A stretch of DNA of 64,000 bases from Ceratobasidium sp. AG-K. Its lineage: Eukaryota > Basidiomycota > Agaricomycetes > Cantharellales > Ceratobasidiaceae. Of the stretch, positions 10,140 through 22,245 are shown in pieces (positions within the stretch are counted from its first letter, which is position 1; every line of letters begins with the position of its first letter). A model generated the notes under the pieces. The model saw nothing but the letters and a program-made list of their open reading frames with translations, did no database searches and had not been told where the DNA came from. The position numbers and the translations under genes are program-made. The stretch covers positions 2,046,001 through 2,110,000 of the forward strand of contig JAWNGF010000009.1 of the NCBI GenBank assembly GCA_037039685.1, given 5' to 3'.

Positions 10140-11782
10140 TCCCAGCATGCGACGTGAATGTAAATGTTATAATTTACTCCAGGAGACCCGCTTTAGGGCA
10201 GGCCGCGCTGACTTTCAGCACACGCGCGAGCTCGAGCTCTGGCGCCAGCGCTTAAGGTTGGTTTAGCACTATTTCTAGGGCGAACCTTTCCTTCTCCAAC
10301 AACCACCACAGCACCCCCATCCCCTTCAATCACTCTACTCAGTGCCCCACACTCGCAATCGTTTTTGGGCTGGCGAGATTAGGTCCAGTAGTGGTACAGT
10401 ATGGCCCTTTCTGGAGCATCATCGGCTTTGGCTACTGCGTTTTTTGTTGCCCGAGGCCGAGACCTAGACGCAATACTCGACGATTTGTATTCATTCTTCC
10501 TTTGTAGTGTTCGTTTTATTGTACACTTAGACGCTATCAATGCATTGCATACTTGTTGTAATGTTCTATCAAACGTCAGATCCAACAACTAGCTATTTAG
10601 ATAGCAAGGTGGTAGGTTCAAGAAAGGATTTCATCCGTATAATACAATGCAGTCCTATGTACAGCCAGGTACAAATCTTGGGAGCAAACAGCACGAAGAT
10701 CATAAAACCTGGTATATGAGTCTCATGAAACCCGTTATATGAATGTTGGTTCGTTACGGATTTCATATTACAGTAAACCTGGTCCATCAAGTTCGGCCCC
10801 TCCGTCATGTTCACACAACCATTTCAATTGCACGTACAATTCATCGTCCCGGTCACCTGGCTGTGTAATATTGCAAGATTGAAAAGCGTATTGCCTCTGG
10901 CTTTCGAGTCAGAGGGCACGGGTATTCTCATAGGACATCCTACGTGTGCACACCTGCAGACCGTGCGATGAGGTAGCGGTCCTGCAAGAACCAGTGCCTG
11001 CGGGACCGATGGTTCACGGCTCAGCGTTGTCACCGAATAACAGCGCTCATTTTCCCGTTCCTGCAGCGCATTTACTGTAACGGGCCAACGAACTCCGTCT
11101 CGGCACCGCCTTGATGTATCCCACCGACTCTCAGGGTTTACGACCAGACTCATCCGTCTCGGCAGTCTGATCTGACTGGTCTATCAGAACAAAAAAGTAA
11201 AAGAAGCCCGACGGTTCCGGCGACGCATGTCCCCGTTACGGGCGTAGCCAATTGACCTGATGGGGATCTAGCGCCCATACTTTCCCTGCGCGCATTCACT
11301 CGAGCATGCCTTGTCTGCGTGCCGGCGCAGCGTGGATTTCCACCCGCGGACCGTTGCAAGGTTCTAGTTCGCCAACCGTTTACGTTGAGGTGGGAAGGAC
11401 AGATAACTTACGTTCTCGCAAAACTGCTTCGGGCGGGTTGAACGTACTGCTAGTATCCGTGCGATACTAATTATAAGTGACTGTGGGACACAGGCCCCTA
11501 TTTCACTGATCGCGGTAGATAGAATTTCTGCGAGCGTCAAGCATGTGCGTCACGCAGTAGATCGCAGTTGGAGGCGGTGCGGACACAATCACTTGGCATA
11601 CCAGATCGGCAGGTTCGGCATTGGAAACCACGTAATATCCACAAGGAGAATCCCTGATGCCTGTCGATCTGGCGGTTGCCTGTGTCCATCCGCAGCACAG
11701 CCATTACCGAAGCGCCGGTGACCGCTCGGCCAGGAACTTAATATAAGTTGGGCGTGTGGTAGTTCGAATCGACCAACTCAAC
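10140..11782. other. Intergenic, no supported gene
   Basis: Small open frames occur, for example 63 codons at 10401-10592, but none has a recognisable family, good exon structure or signal sequence. TATAAG at 11742-11747 lies 36 bp before the stomatin ATG and could be its TATA element, though this would leave a very short leader. Confidence 0.35.
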
Positions 11783-13075
11783 ATGTCTGCCCATCCCGCA
11801 TCCGACAGCAAGGCCTACCGCCAATCTTCTCCCTCTGTGTCCTCGGGCCACTCGAACGTTGTCGACCACAATGCTCCCGACGTTACCTCCCCATCGCCCC
11901 CCAACGGCCACCAACCCGCGCAAGCTCGTACAAACTTGATCACGGTCGAACCGCTCCGAAAGGCAGAGATGCAGACGTCTTATGCTCAAGACCTTGGTCT
12001 CGGTGGTGTTGAACATGGTATCTACGGTAGCTTCATCAATGGTATGTTCATCCCATCGTCCGATCGGGCACGGGCTGACTTTGTGCAGGATTGGGCGCCA
12101 TTGTTGGTTTCTTCGGTGCAGTTCCCTGTTGCCCGTGCCCCAACCCGTTCCAGGAGGTTCAGCAAGGATCTGTTGGTCTGGTCACTCGATTCGGTCAATT
12201 CTACAAAGGTACGTGCTTCAGCTCAATCCATACCTACTTTCACTAATCCGACTATTATCAGCCGTCGACCCTGGTCTTGTCCAAGTCAACGTGTGCTCCG
12301 AGGAACTTCGTCGCGTAGACGTCAAGATCCAGATTGCGGCCATCGGCAGGCAAACAGTGATCACCCGTGACAATGTCAACGTCGAGATGTAAGCAGCTCA
12401 CATTTCTATCCTGGCCGTGACTAACGTTCTCGCAGTGAGTCGGTCATCTACTACCAGATCACCAACCCATATCGCGCCGCATTCGGTATATCCGATCTCC
12501 GCCAAGCGCTCACCGAGCGTGCTCAAACTACCTTACGGCACGTCGTTGGAGCCCGCGTGGTCCAGTCTGTAGTCACCGAGGTAAGCTTCCTCGCTTCCAC
12601 TTGAACTTCTCCACCTGACGTCATACAGCGCGATGCCATCGCTCTCGAAATCGAAGAGATCGTATCCGACGTCGCATCCAAGTGGGGTGTTGCGATCGAA
12701 GGCATTCTCATTAAAGACATCACCTTCCCGCCCGACGTAGCTGCCTCGCTCTCTAGCGCTGCCCAAGCCAAGCGAGTCGGTGAATCCAAAGTCATTGCCG
12801 CCCGCGCTGAAGTCGATGCTGCCCGACTCATGCGTCAAGCTGCGGATATCTTGGCCAGCCCTGCAGCGATGCAGATCCGTCAGCTCGAGGCGTTGCAGGC
12901 CATGTCCAAGTCGGCGGACAGTAAGGTTATATTCGTGCCGATGAACTTGCAAGGGGACGTAAGCGCTCAGCTAGCGGGTGGCCAGTCGACTCAATCACCG
13001 GGCGCGGGGAGCAGCTCGAGCATCAATCAGGCTACCCAGCGGGCGGGGCTGTTGACTTCGATGGCCGATTTGTAG
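11783..13075 (+). CDS. Stomatin/Band 7 (SPFH) family membrane protein
   Basis: Exons 11783-12041, 12089-12208, 12262-12388, 12436-12580 and 12629-13075 give 365 residues. A Ser/Pro-rich cytoplasmic N-terminus leads to a short hydrophobic, Cys-rich hairpin (GLGAIVGFFGAVPCCPCPNP), the membrane-insertion and likely palmitoylation segment of stomatins. Next comes the SPFH domain: VQQGSVGLVTRFGQFYKAVD, then SVIYYQITNPYRAAFGI, then TTLRHVVGARVVQSVV. The helical tail has KWGVAIEGILIKDI and the Ala/Glu-rich segment AKRVGESKVIAARAEVDAAR, used for oligomerisation. The C-terminus is Ser/Gln-rich. Stomatins form ring-like scaffolds in cholesterol- or ergosterol-rich membrane and modulate channels. All five exons are phase-consistent and nothing is broken. 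Family identity is certain from motifs; cellular role is family knowledge. Confidence 0.93.
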
Positions 13076-13775
13076 TTTGTTAATCTTGCTTGCGCTTACT
13101 TAGTTACTCCCAGAGGATTGCCTTTTTATTGTATACTTGTACTATTAGCTGTCGTTACCATAATTGTAATACCAAGCCAATTAGGATCCCCTCGCTTGAT
13201 CTGTGCATGCTAATACTTATGAGATGAGAACGGGTTGAGTCCAGCACCCACTTGGACAGGGGGGGGGGACGACTAAACCGTTGTCAAGAATGAAGAATAC
13301 ACCTTGCTGATCACTCAATAGAGGTGGCGGTGTAGCGACTGAGTCCCGACGATTGCTCCTGGATGATATATAGGATGAATTTGTGCAAGATTGGGCACCT
13401 ATGAGATTAAGACTATAGGGTAGAGAGTTGGGGGAGGGATAAAAGAGGTGAGAAATCAATATGATCGTAAAACATTGGTGTTTGGCCGTGACTGTATGTG
13501 TCTCGGACGTATGAACAGGCAAGTATGCATCGGGGCGGTATATCGGGTGCACAGCACCCATGACAGGACCATCAAAACCGAAAAAAATAAAATTGAATGG
13601 CTATATGTCACCCCAAATCGGCGTGACCCGCCTGAGGAGCCTAATTCGTAAGTTAGGTGCAGCAAATAATGTGGGCGTATCCTAAGAGCCGGAAAGGAGG
13701 GAACTACCGTGATTTATAGGATGCTCCAGAAGGTGTGCCCGATGCGGAGCTCCTTCCCCGCAACTCTCCCCTGCC
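13076..13775. other. Intergenic between convergent genes
   Basis: Holds the 3' regions of the stomatin gene and of the kinase-PHD gene, which converge here. A run of ten G lies near 13259-13268. No coding signal was seen. Confidence 0.5.
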
Positions 13776-16632
13776 TCACCCGACTCGGTGCCTGACGCGG
13801 CGGGCAAATGGCTGTGAAGGAGTGCCGTCACTACCATCTCTAGAACCATTACTAGCGGTCGGTGTGGATAGACCAGCAGTGTTATCCGCGTCACCGTTGG
13901 CGTTGGCAGAACTCGGCAATTCGGGCCCGTCTAGGTCGGACCCGGTACCGGGTACGAATCCGTGTAGCTGGACAGTGATCGTTGTTCGATGAGGGGGTGG
14001 GAGACTACGACGGATAAGCTCGCAGCTGTAATTGTCGAGACAGGCCTTGACATCCACAAACTTGGCACTCTCCTCGGGGTCATCATCTAGAACCCCAAGT
14101 CAGAGCCGCTCCAACGCCCATCCTGTGCTACTTACCGGGATATTTGACTCGCACATCCGCCGGTCCATATGCCTTGCCTTTCTTCAGCAAACAGAGCGGA
14201 CACACGAACGGATCAGGCACATCCTCGGGACTGCTAAACGCCACACAGGCGACGTGGTACTGCGTCTGGCACTTGTTGCACTGGATAAGATCCAACCCAA
14301 GAGGGGCGGCCGCACCACTGCACAAGCACCGCGAGCCGTCGGGCGCCTTTTCGTCCATCTCGGACTTGAACACAAACTTGGGCTTGCGGTTCAGTCGGCG
14401 CTTGATCGTCTTGGGCGTGGGCTGCAGCGCAATCATGCGGTGGAGATGGGCGAGCGAAAGGCCAAAGGGTGTATTTGAGCCGGGTGTGATGTCAAATTGA
14501 ATGTGGTATAGTTTGCGCATGATATGCCGAATCTGGCGGAGCAAATTGGGATTGGGGGTACCTTGTTGTGCGACTTGGCGCAAAAATGAGAGGATCGGTC
14601 GACCGAGATTGTCGCACTTAGCAATGATCGAGCCCATGTTGCGATAATTGTACGAGTAATACCGGGTAAGCGGGGACGCGCTCTTGTACAGTGAGACGAG
14701 CTGGTTGAACGTAAACTTGCGCGGCTTGTCCATCGACCCGTTCCAGTGGTGGTGATCGCAATACGGACAAGATCCCTCGATGCACTTGGCGTGAAACTTG
14801 GCCAAGCAAAAATCGCACTGCGTCACGTCCAACTCGTTGCCAGCAGCATCGCCGAACGTCACGGGATCGAGACACAGGCATGTGCATGCCTCGTTGGTGG
14901 GGGGTGTGGCAGCGTCGGGGTCTACAGTAATGTCATGGAGGATATTGTCCAACTCGAGCGCCGGATGCTTTGGTCGCGCCCAGGGGAGTTGATTGACCCA
15001 CTCTTCGTGTGCCCCGAGCTGCTGGATCATCTCCTCGAGGAACGGCATGTGATAAGCCCAAAACTTGGCCCTGCCCTCGTCGCGCATAGACTTAAACTCA
15101 TCGAAGATGTCGCTCGCGTTATTTCGCGGCTTGAACTTGCCTCCTAGTACATCTTCGTATGTCTTTTCCCACGACCGTGCCTTGGAGGACAGTATGCGTA
15201 GTTCTTCGGCCGAATGAGAGAACGTCTCTTCGAGTGCGGCAGCGGCAACATTTTGTGCCTCTTCGATCGTGATTTGGGTCCCCGGGAGTGGGTAGAGATA
15301 CGACTCGACGAGGTTTCGCGGTTTGTTCTGGGGTGACTGGGGAAACAAATGGCCCAGCCGTTCTTTAACGCTTGCGATCCACGGTCGTTCAGAATCCTCC
15401 CAGGTCCAACAATATTGCAGTATATCCCATATTTCATCAGTCAAGTCATTGTCGGGACGAGCCGGGATTTTCCGCTGGAAAGCCACGTCAAGCATCACTT
15501 GTTGCTCACTCAGTCCCTCGTATGGTATTTTACCGGTTAGCGCCTCCTGTTTAGGCCACAGGTGGTTGAGTTAAGTAAATAATATCATAGAGGTGTTTCA
15601 TCACACACCAACATAGTCTGGGCCCCATCAGTTAGTGCCTTGGACTGTGAATCCCCGAGTACGTACCATTCCGTACGCGTATACATCTGCCTTTTTGCTT
15701 AACTGTGGCGTAGCTTCTGCTAACAAGAGCTCAGGCGCCTAATAAATACAGTGAGTCAAGCAAGCGTCGTGGGCGAGGTTTCGTACCGCCCATCGGACCG
15801 AAAAACTAGAGCTATTGGTAGCTGTAAACTTGAGTGTCAGATCTTTCAGCTGGGAGTTCCCAAAGTCAGCGACCATAGCAGCGCCCTTGTGAGAGATCAT
15901 GACGTTAGCCTGGTGCATCGCGCCAAGTTGTTAGTCTCGAGCCTCGAAGCCTCAGGGGATTTGTAAGTGACACGGCAGACTCACAGCTTTCAGATCGCCA
16001 TGAACCTGTGTAATTAACTACCTCAGAGGATTTGCCTTTATGTTGTGACTGGAATTCTTACCATTTCGTGACTATGGATGTATGACAGCCCTTCGCATAT
16101 TTCCACACACTTGAACTGCTCAGCCACAGTTTCTACGCGTACGTCTTGAACACTACTCACAAGATCAAGTCTATTCGCTTGTGGCCTACGCCTAACGTAC
16201 GACATCAGGTCACCATTGTCCATCCATTCTGATATCATCGACATATGTCCTCGAAACACGGCGAGTCCCAACAGAGGAAGCACATTGGGATGGTTCAACT
16301 TTGACCAATGATACAGCTCTCGGGCTGTGCGCTAATTTGAGAGATGAGATATTAATAAACAATTGGGGTTCATGCTATCTGGCTATGATGACCTTGAGGA
16401 TACGGGGCTTTTCGTTGACGCAATCGCTTCCTGGCCTGTCAAAAATCCTCAATGATTTGATTGCTACATCGGTGCCGCGCTCCAGGCGTCCTCGATAAAC
16501 ATCGCAGAACCCCCCTCCCGCCAGCGGGAGAGTGCTACATTCTGTGTGGACAATTGAGGAGGTAAGATCGGAACAACCACGTCTAGCTAAGGTGGCAATG
16601 ATATCGTTCAATGACTGTACATATGATAGCAT
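13776..16632 (-). CDS. Protein kinase fused to Lid2/KDM5-type PLU-1 and PHD-finger region
   Basis: Exons 16632-16393, 16331-16161, 16115-16062, 16005-15985, 15909-15787, 15738-15667, 15617-15609 (9 nt), 15546-14136 and 14086-13776 give 803 residues in one frame. Residues about 30-290 are a full tyrosine-kinase-like kinase domain: LAGGGFCDVYRG loop, VAIK, HPNVLPLLGLAVFRG, HGDLKA catalytic loop, VADFGNS, RWAAPELL, DVYAYGM, and SERPW. Without a break or intron, residues from about 310 are the C-terminal half of a Lid2/JARID1-type chromatin protein: VESYLYPLPGTQITIEEAQN, a helical PLU-1-like region, a first PHD finger (CTCLCLDPVTFGD to CPYCDHHHW), and a second (CLCSGAAAPL, QCNKCQTQYHVAC, CPLC). 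JmjN, ARID and JmjC are absent. An in-frame TGA just before the ATG with no acceptor between them supports this start. PHD fingers bind histone H3 tails; the fusion's role is unknown. Confidence 0.82.
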
Positions 16633-17784
16633 GCGAGGTCAGCAGTGTGCATATCGATAATAGGTGTTCAATTACTTGCCGTTGCCCTACCAATGAGGTC
16701 TGCTTCAGATACTGAACCGCTGAGGCTCATGGATTAACAGATTTTTATTGTGGGACGTTTCAAGTTCGGCCCTGGGCTGACCTAACCACCAAGACACCAG
16801 ACTTAATCAGCAAGATTTTTTGGCGTGAGACAAACCGATATAGTTTGCGACTTAAGTTACTAGGATCGCGGAATGTAGGAACTCATGCAGCACCGAGCGT
16901 AGGTTGTGGTTCGCGGGTTCGAAGGACCAATCCGATGGATTAGCGCTGGTCAGCCACAGGGGAACACTAGTTTATGTCAGCATCAAGCTCAAAAGGATAC
17001 ACAAGGCAGCATCGGCAAATCAACCGGATTGGAAGGTATTGCAAGCCTAGTAGAATCAAACATAAGCCTCGAAATCGCCAAAATACTAGTTAATCATATT
17101 TTTCATTGAATTTTCGCAATGTTGGCACTTGCCCGGCTCCGTTGAAAATACGCTTATATGTTTCAATAATCGTTAAGAACCACCACCATCCTTTTGGGAC
17201 AGAAATTAATACCTATAATCCTTAACTGATTGTTAAGAGTACCTTTCTACTAGATCCACTGAGCTATGTAACTGTTCGGAACAGTCTTCCTCGGCCGCAT
17301 CACTTGGTGAGTCGTATTATTGGCCTCATTGGACGACGGTAAGTGAATAGAAATCAGGTTTGAAAGATAGCTTTATATAGTTGCATAGTGGCGAGTTCTT
17401 ACCGTATATCAATTCGCTGGATTACGTCTTGCGATTGTTTCTAGCGGTGGGGCGCCACGGGATCTAAGTTTCAATTCGCACCCTAGCGCTCGCTATTCCA
17501 GGTCGTTCGGGTGGCTCTGAAGTCCAACAGTATTTTATATCTCTCATAGTTCGTCCTTCAATTCAACCAGTGGGAGAGCTGGGTCTTAGCGGAGGTGAAA
17601 ACCAACACTAAGCATAACTAGGCGTTTGCTAAGTCTCTCGTCCGGTAGGTTTCCAGGCATTGCTTCCGCTAATATTGATGGGTATCAGTTCCCGAACCGA
17701 CAGTATAGTTTTACGTACTAGTTTGGCCCGGAACTTCCTCTTAGCGTTAGATATAGTTAGGTATTATTATTTCACAAATCTACC
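16633..17784. other. Intergenic between kinase gene and kinase pseudogene
   Basis: AT-rich with no supported gene. It includes the 5' region of the kinase-PHD gene. The 67-codon plus-strand frame at 16906-17109 has no family resemblance. Confidence 0.35.
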
Positions 17785-18635
17785 GTTCGACACGCATATA
17801 CATCAGCTTTTTGGTGAAAGTTTCCATGAGCAATAGTTCTGCTGCATCTAGACGTGAGAATTCATGCCAACTTAATCAGTAAAATACCACATCGTACATC
17901 GAACCGAGGGACTTCCGACTCTCCTATTGGTGAGCTGGGCCTCGCACCCGTACTTTATCCAACACGACAGCTTCTTCTCAGCCCGCTAATAATCGTTACA
18001 CTAGTCTGACTTCACATTGTCGATCCAACCAGCGGTACCCGTAGGTACTGGTTTAGCAGAGAAAGGTACGCTGATCGGGTTGCATGCGGCCCATCAAACT
18101 GAGAAACTAGAGCTGCTCGTATTTGTAAACCTCAAGGTAAGATCCTTCAGCTGGGAGTTCCCAAAATCGGCGACATACCCGTGCTCTCACGGGAAACCAT
18201 GACATCCGCCTTAGTATAGTATAAAGTGTGGTTAGCCTGATATTTCAAGGGTTGAAGCGATATAGTGAGCCTACCACTTTCAGACCACAATGAACCTAAA
18301 TAACAGTTATTGCTTGAATATGGTTTTAAATTGTGGAACTAGCTCACTCACCCTGTTATTTTCATGGGTGTATGATAATCCTTCGTAGACATCCATACAC
18401 TTGAACTGTTCGAGCTGATTCCCGGACGTATATAGCAAGTATCACCCACCAGACCAATCTTGTTTACACTTGGATTTCGTTGAACATATGCCATCAAGTC
18501 TCTATGGTCCATCCATTCCGATATCATTGACATATGCCCTCGAAATACGGCCAGTCCCATTAGAGGAAGCACGTTCGGATTCCTAAGCTCTGACCAATGA
18601 TACAGCTGTCGTGCCGTGCGCTGTCGGGTCATAAA
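17785..18635 (-). pseudogene. Decayed kinase copy related to the kinase-PHD gene
   Basis: The interval matches the middle of the kinase part of the gene at 13776-16632 in order and orientation. 18632-18440 reads RTARQLYHWSELRNPNVLPL, then MGLAVFRGHMSMISEWMDHR, almost the same as the intact copy. 18165-18090 corresponds to the exon around the DFG motif and 17850-17790 to the exon before DVYAYGM. Stops and indels interrupt it, the catalytic loop exon is damaged, and neither the ATP-binding lobe nor any PLU-1/PHD sequence is found alongside. It looks like an old partial tandem duplicate of a kinase gene lacking the fusion. Confidence 0.72.
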
Positions 18636-19970
18636 GTATTAGCAAGCCACTATGTTCTGCCGTCGGATCACGCTGACCCTGAGAATGCGACTATTCTCAT
18701 TGGCCTTTTCTTTATGTGTGAAGCCGAGTCGTGAGTGTGAGGGAATACGTTTCCTCGATATCAGTCTGATGGCAATTGTGTGTTAGGTTGACCCCGAGCT
18801 GAATCTAAGCGAGAAACGTACTGATAGTAGTGCAGTTGGTGAACCAACAAGGCCAATGAATAGCTTAATTCAACGTGAGTGTTGACTGATTGATGTTCTC
18901 CTTGGAAACGCCGGGAATTCAAGCTTAGAGCCAGAGAAGTTGCATAGGTAATACGGGGGGTCGAAACCTGTTACGCAAACGGGGTGTAACACTATTGCAC
19001 TCTTCGGTTACCAAGTCGAGATCATTTTCGAACTTGCGATGTTTTATATGTCAGAACGTGGCGTAGTTCATGGGTCCACACGGAAACGCTACCTAATGGC
19101 CAACCCCTCCCCTGTCGGCCAACAGCCTTGCCTAAGCCAATGCCTGGCCTTACACCCAACCGTTTCCTGCGCCGGCAACCAGCCTCCAGTTAACCTGGGC
19201 CCGCATTCCCCCTCATCCCGCTCTCGCGACTTTTCTCCGTTCGTGTATATTGTTCAGCCATGGTTCTACCGGCCCGAGAAGCCAAGCCCACGTGCAGGGT
19301 CCTCTCCTCTCAACCAATCTAACAGCGAAGCCTGGGCGATTCGTCGGCGCGGTTGCGCGTGCAGAACTGGCTCCAGATAATTTGAGTCTCCGCTGAAGTC
19401 TATCTGGAGCACAGAGAACCGGGGGACACGAGGTGAGTAGTCAAGATGAAAAGCAGAGGTTCTATGGCCTGGTGGCTGCCTCGACGACCCAGTAAGCATT
19501 GTCATCAAGTGACTGATCACCATACTAACTTATCACAGGTAAATCCAACCGTACACACTCTTCGCAATACCCATTCTGCTGGCCTGGTGCAATCGAAGAA
19601 GGGGGGAGTAATATCGCCGGGTACCAAACACCTGTGCCTGGAGTCGTGGAGCCTGAATCAATTTCCAACAACAACAAACAAACACCGCGTATCAACCCGG
19701 GCTCTTTTCCTCGTACACACGGCCAAGCCTTCTTTTCACGCCTTCCCCTTTAGACGGCTCATGCCTCGGCCAATCCGACGTTCAACTCGTGGCCAGAATT
19801 GATGGACCGCCTAGACCGTTCTCTTCCTCCGGGCCAAGAAAAACTTCGAGTTCGATTCAGGGAACACACATGTGTTTGACTTGAGGACTATAAATGCGGC
19901 GGGATGCCGCGTGTCCGCCCTGCTCCACTCTACTCCACCCCTAGATCTCCTTTCTATCTACTAATTTAAT
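18636..19970. other. Intergenic and upstream region of GH128 gene
   Basis: Contains two plus-strand open frames (19039-19380, 113 codons; 19446-19802, 118 codons) of Pro/Ser/Arg-rich composition. They share no motif with a known family and are not joined by convincing splice sites. Most likely promoter and noncoding DNA. Confidence 0.35.
19889..19895 (+). promoter_or_regulatory. TATA box of GH128 gene
   Basis: TATAAAT sits 76 bp upstream of the GH128 start codon and is followed by a pyrimidine-rich leader (CTCCACTCTACTCCACCCC), the usual fungal core promoter arrangement. Confidence 0.6.
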
Positions 19971-21162
19971 ATGCTTTGGTCGGTTCTACATATATCCTTT
20001 ATCTTGTCTCTTTTGGGTTTTGTGCAAGGAGGAAAAAGAGGAGTCGCGTGGCCCTGGTGTGAGCACGAGTTTTTCTTTCCCACCGTAAAAATACTGATGG
20101 GTTGTGGGCAGATAACGAGGGGACTAATCTGAATACCACGCAGTTGGAGAGTGCGAGTGTTCAATGGTGAGTTCGATATATCGGCCCATCTTCATATCTT
20201 ATATCTCTCATTGTCTTTCAGGATTTACAACTGGGAAACGTGGAGGCCTAGTAACATCGGGTACGTCCCCTCATTGTAGTATGAGTTTCCCAACTGAAGT
20301 TGGACGTATGATAGAAAACTATCATTTTTTGGTACCCAACGGTGTGGTGATTGTACTTCGTCGCCCATTGCCGAGCTTCAGGCGCGTGCGACGGGACAGG
20401 GTTGGACCACTGTGTTTACCCTCAATGAGCCTGATTTACCAGGAGCTGGTGGAATGTCACCGATCGATGCGGCTCAGTGGTATATCAAATGGATAAATCC
20501 CCTCAACATGAGTAAGTGCAAAAGCTCGGGCGAGAGAAAATATAACTGAATCGGGGGTTTAGGAAAGGCTGTACCGAGTATCACGTCAAGCGCGGCCCCT
20601 GGACAGGGCTTGAGCTGGTTGGACGGCTTCATTGCGGCATGTGCTGGGCGGGTAAGTCATAAATCGATACATTTATTGGCGGCTCCTACTGAACGGATGA
20701 AGTAGTGTTATATTGATTATATCAATCTGCACTGGTACGGTCAATCCTTCGACGAGTTCAAGGCGCATATAGAGGATGCACATGCACGCTTCCCGAATTA
20801 CCAGGTATATATCAACACTACGCCTTTCCGAGTCATGTCTAAGTATCCCATGCAGATCGTAGTCACCGAGTTCTCACTTCTCGCTGGGGCAACACGCGAA
20901 GCCCAAGTCGCGTTTCTCAATTCTGCACTTATGTTTTTGGATAATGCAACATATGTCGAATACGTAAGCTCAAATACCTTATACCTGGTATTTCCTCATC
21001 GTCTAACGGGCTTGGATTGAATTCCAGTATGCAATTTTCTTAGCAACGTCCCCGAGCTTGATTCAGATCAACAACGGAGGCTCGGACTACGCCGGGACGG
21101 AGTCAACGTTGTTCAGAGATGATGGGAGTTTGACTATGAATGGAGTCGCATATCGAGGTTGA
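19971..21162 (+). CDS. Secreted GH128 (Asl1-like) beta-1,3-glucanase
   Basis: Exons 19971-20058, 20112-20166, 20222-20260, 20315-20511, 20563-20651, 20706-20804, 20856-20963 and 21028-21162 give 269 residues. The first exon encodes a signal peptide, MLWSVLHISFILSLLGFVQG, followed by GKRGVAWPW, the usual N-terminus of mature GH128 enzymes. The TIM-barrel motifs follow in order: YNWETWRPSN, then TTVFTLNEPDL with the acid/base Glu, YIDYINLHWYG, and IVVTEFSLL with the nucleophile Glu. The length is normal for a catalytic domain alone; there is no GPI or carbohydrate-binding module. The intron at 20261-20314 must be removed, since reading through it meets TAG codons. The enzyme should cleave beta-1,3-glucan in the cell wall, its own or another fungus's. 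Catalytic residues are assigned from family knowledge. Confidence 0.9.
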
Positions 21163-21633
21163 GTTTGGGTTTCTTAGATATATTTATAATCTGTAGAATT
21201 TTTGTATTTGGGATCATAGATTGTACACTCTAGGGTTTATAGATTATTGGGCAGGTGCCTTGGTTGGTTTGGTACTATACATGTCGTCGCGTGTTCCGGC
21301 GAAATCGGCGGGGAAACGAGGGTCATTCGGTGCTATAGTGATTCAGATACCAGAGTCTCATCAGCATGCATAGATACGATGAGCTCCGCGGTTCAGAGCG
21401 ATCATCGACGTAGGGCCCGAGCTGAAGGGCGACACACGTGATCGCAGACGCAACCGACCTACTATCATTACTGGGTCACCCATGTCGTTCACAAAGGCTC
21501 CCGCCAGGGACGACTGCGCGAATTTTCAAGTGCGCGGTGGACTACAAATTCGGAGATGTCAACAGGCAAGTCGAACGCCTTGTATTCCGATATTGACCAT
21601 ATGCATTATGTACAAACATTTTCGTCTTATAGG
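21163..21633. other. Short intergenic stretch
   Basis: 3' region of the GH128 gene. The part from about 21480 resembles 22285-22475, so it is probably the left flank of the duplicated F-box unit. No gene seen. Confidence 0.35.
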
Positions 21634-22245
21634 TCTACCGCCTCTTCCGTGATATAGTGGAGAAAAACGCCTTTCTTCAGTATCTTATTGAGCTAGATTA
21701 TCTGGATACTCTCTTCCGCTCGTCCAGAGGCAAGATTTGAGTCATACCGAGAAGACCGCGATGTTGCAAGCGACGCAGGAACTCCTGGAAACATGCCAAG
21801 CTTTCGCAACCGTTTTTCATCCCGTTTAAACCTGTGGCGATCCATTCAACATGCTTTGTTGACGGTACATTTGCTTGCGGCTACAAGCCCAGCGTATCTT
21901 CAAATGGTACTGCCGACGACGAAACCTCCGATGGGGATATCGACAATTCATCTCAACCCGACGAATCTTCTGAGAGCTTGTCTGACACCAACGGCGGAGG
22001 TTTTATTCGCCTCATCAACTTCAACCAGCTTCCGTCTCGCAACCGGGGATCTGGACATAAATGCTGGGAGCATGACTTGGGTTTCAACGGGGTGCATTTC
22101 GCCATTTATCCAGATCAAGATCTGCTGGTTGTTCTCGAACAGGTCGAGTACAACTATGATGAAGATATCACCCAAGCTCAAGAGCAGTACAGGATTCATC
22201 TACAAACCATATGCTCCGGCTCTCATAGCGTTCTCATTGACTAAG
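21634..22245 (+). pseudogene. Decayed F-box protein copy 1
   Basis: After an intron-like TTATAG the text reads VYRLFRDIVEKNAFLQYLIE, the start of the second exon of the F-box gene at 4448-6489 (VSRLFRNLV, then YMLELD). A stop follows, then a frame change. The segment 21834-22244 has FVDGTFACGYKP, then FIRLINFNQLPSRNRGSGHK and HFAIYPDQDLLVVLE, paralogous to LVDGTVAFG, HQFPSCNRGTEYKHW and FAIHPDLDLLVATE of that gene. No F-box exon was found in front. Frameshifts and stops show it is non-functional. Confidence 0.75.

Noticed and set aside
14032..15147. Long plus-strand frames of 118-148 codons
   Set aside because: Shadows of the large kinase-PHD exon on the other strand.
20261..20314. Apparent stop codons inside the GH128 gene
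   Set aside because: They lie in a 54-nt intron (GTACGT...GATAG); splicing it restores IGKLSFFGTQRC in frame.
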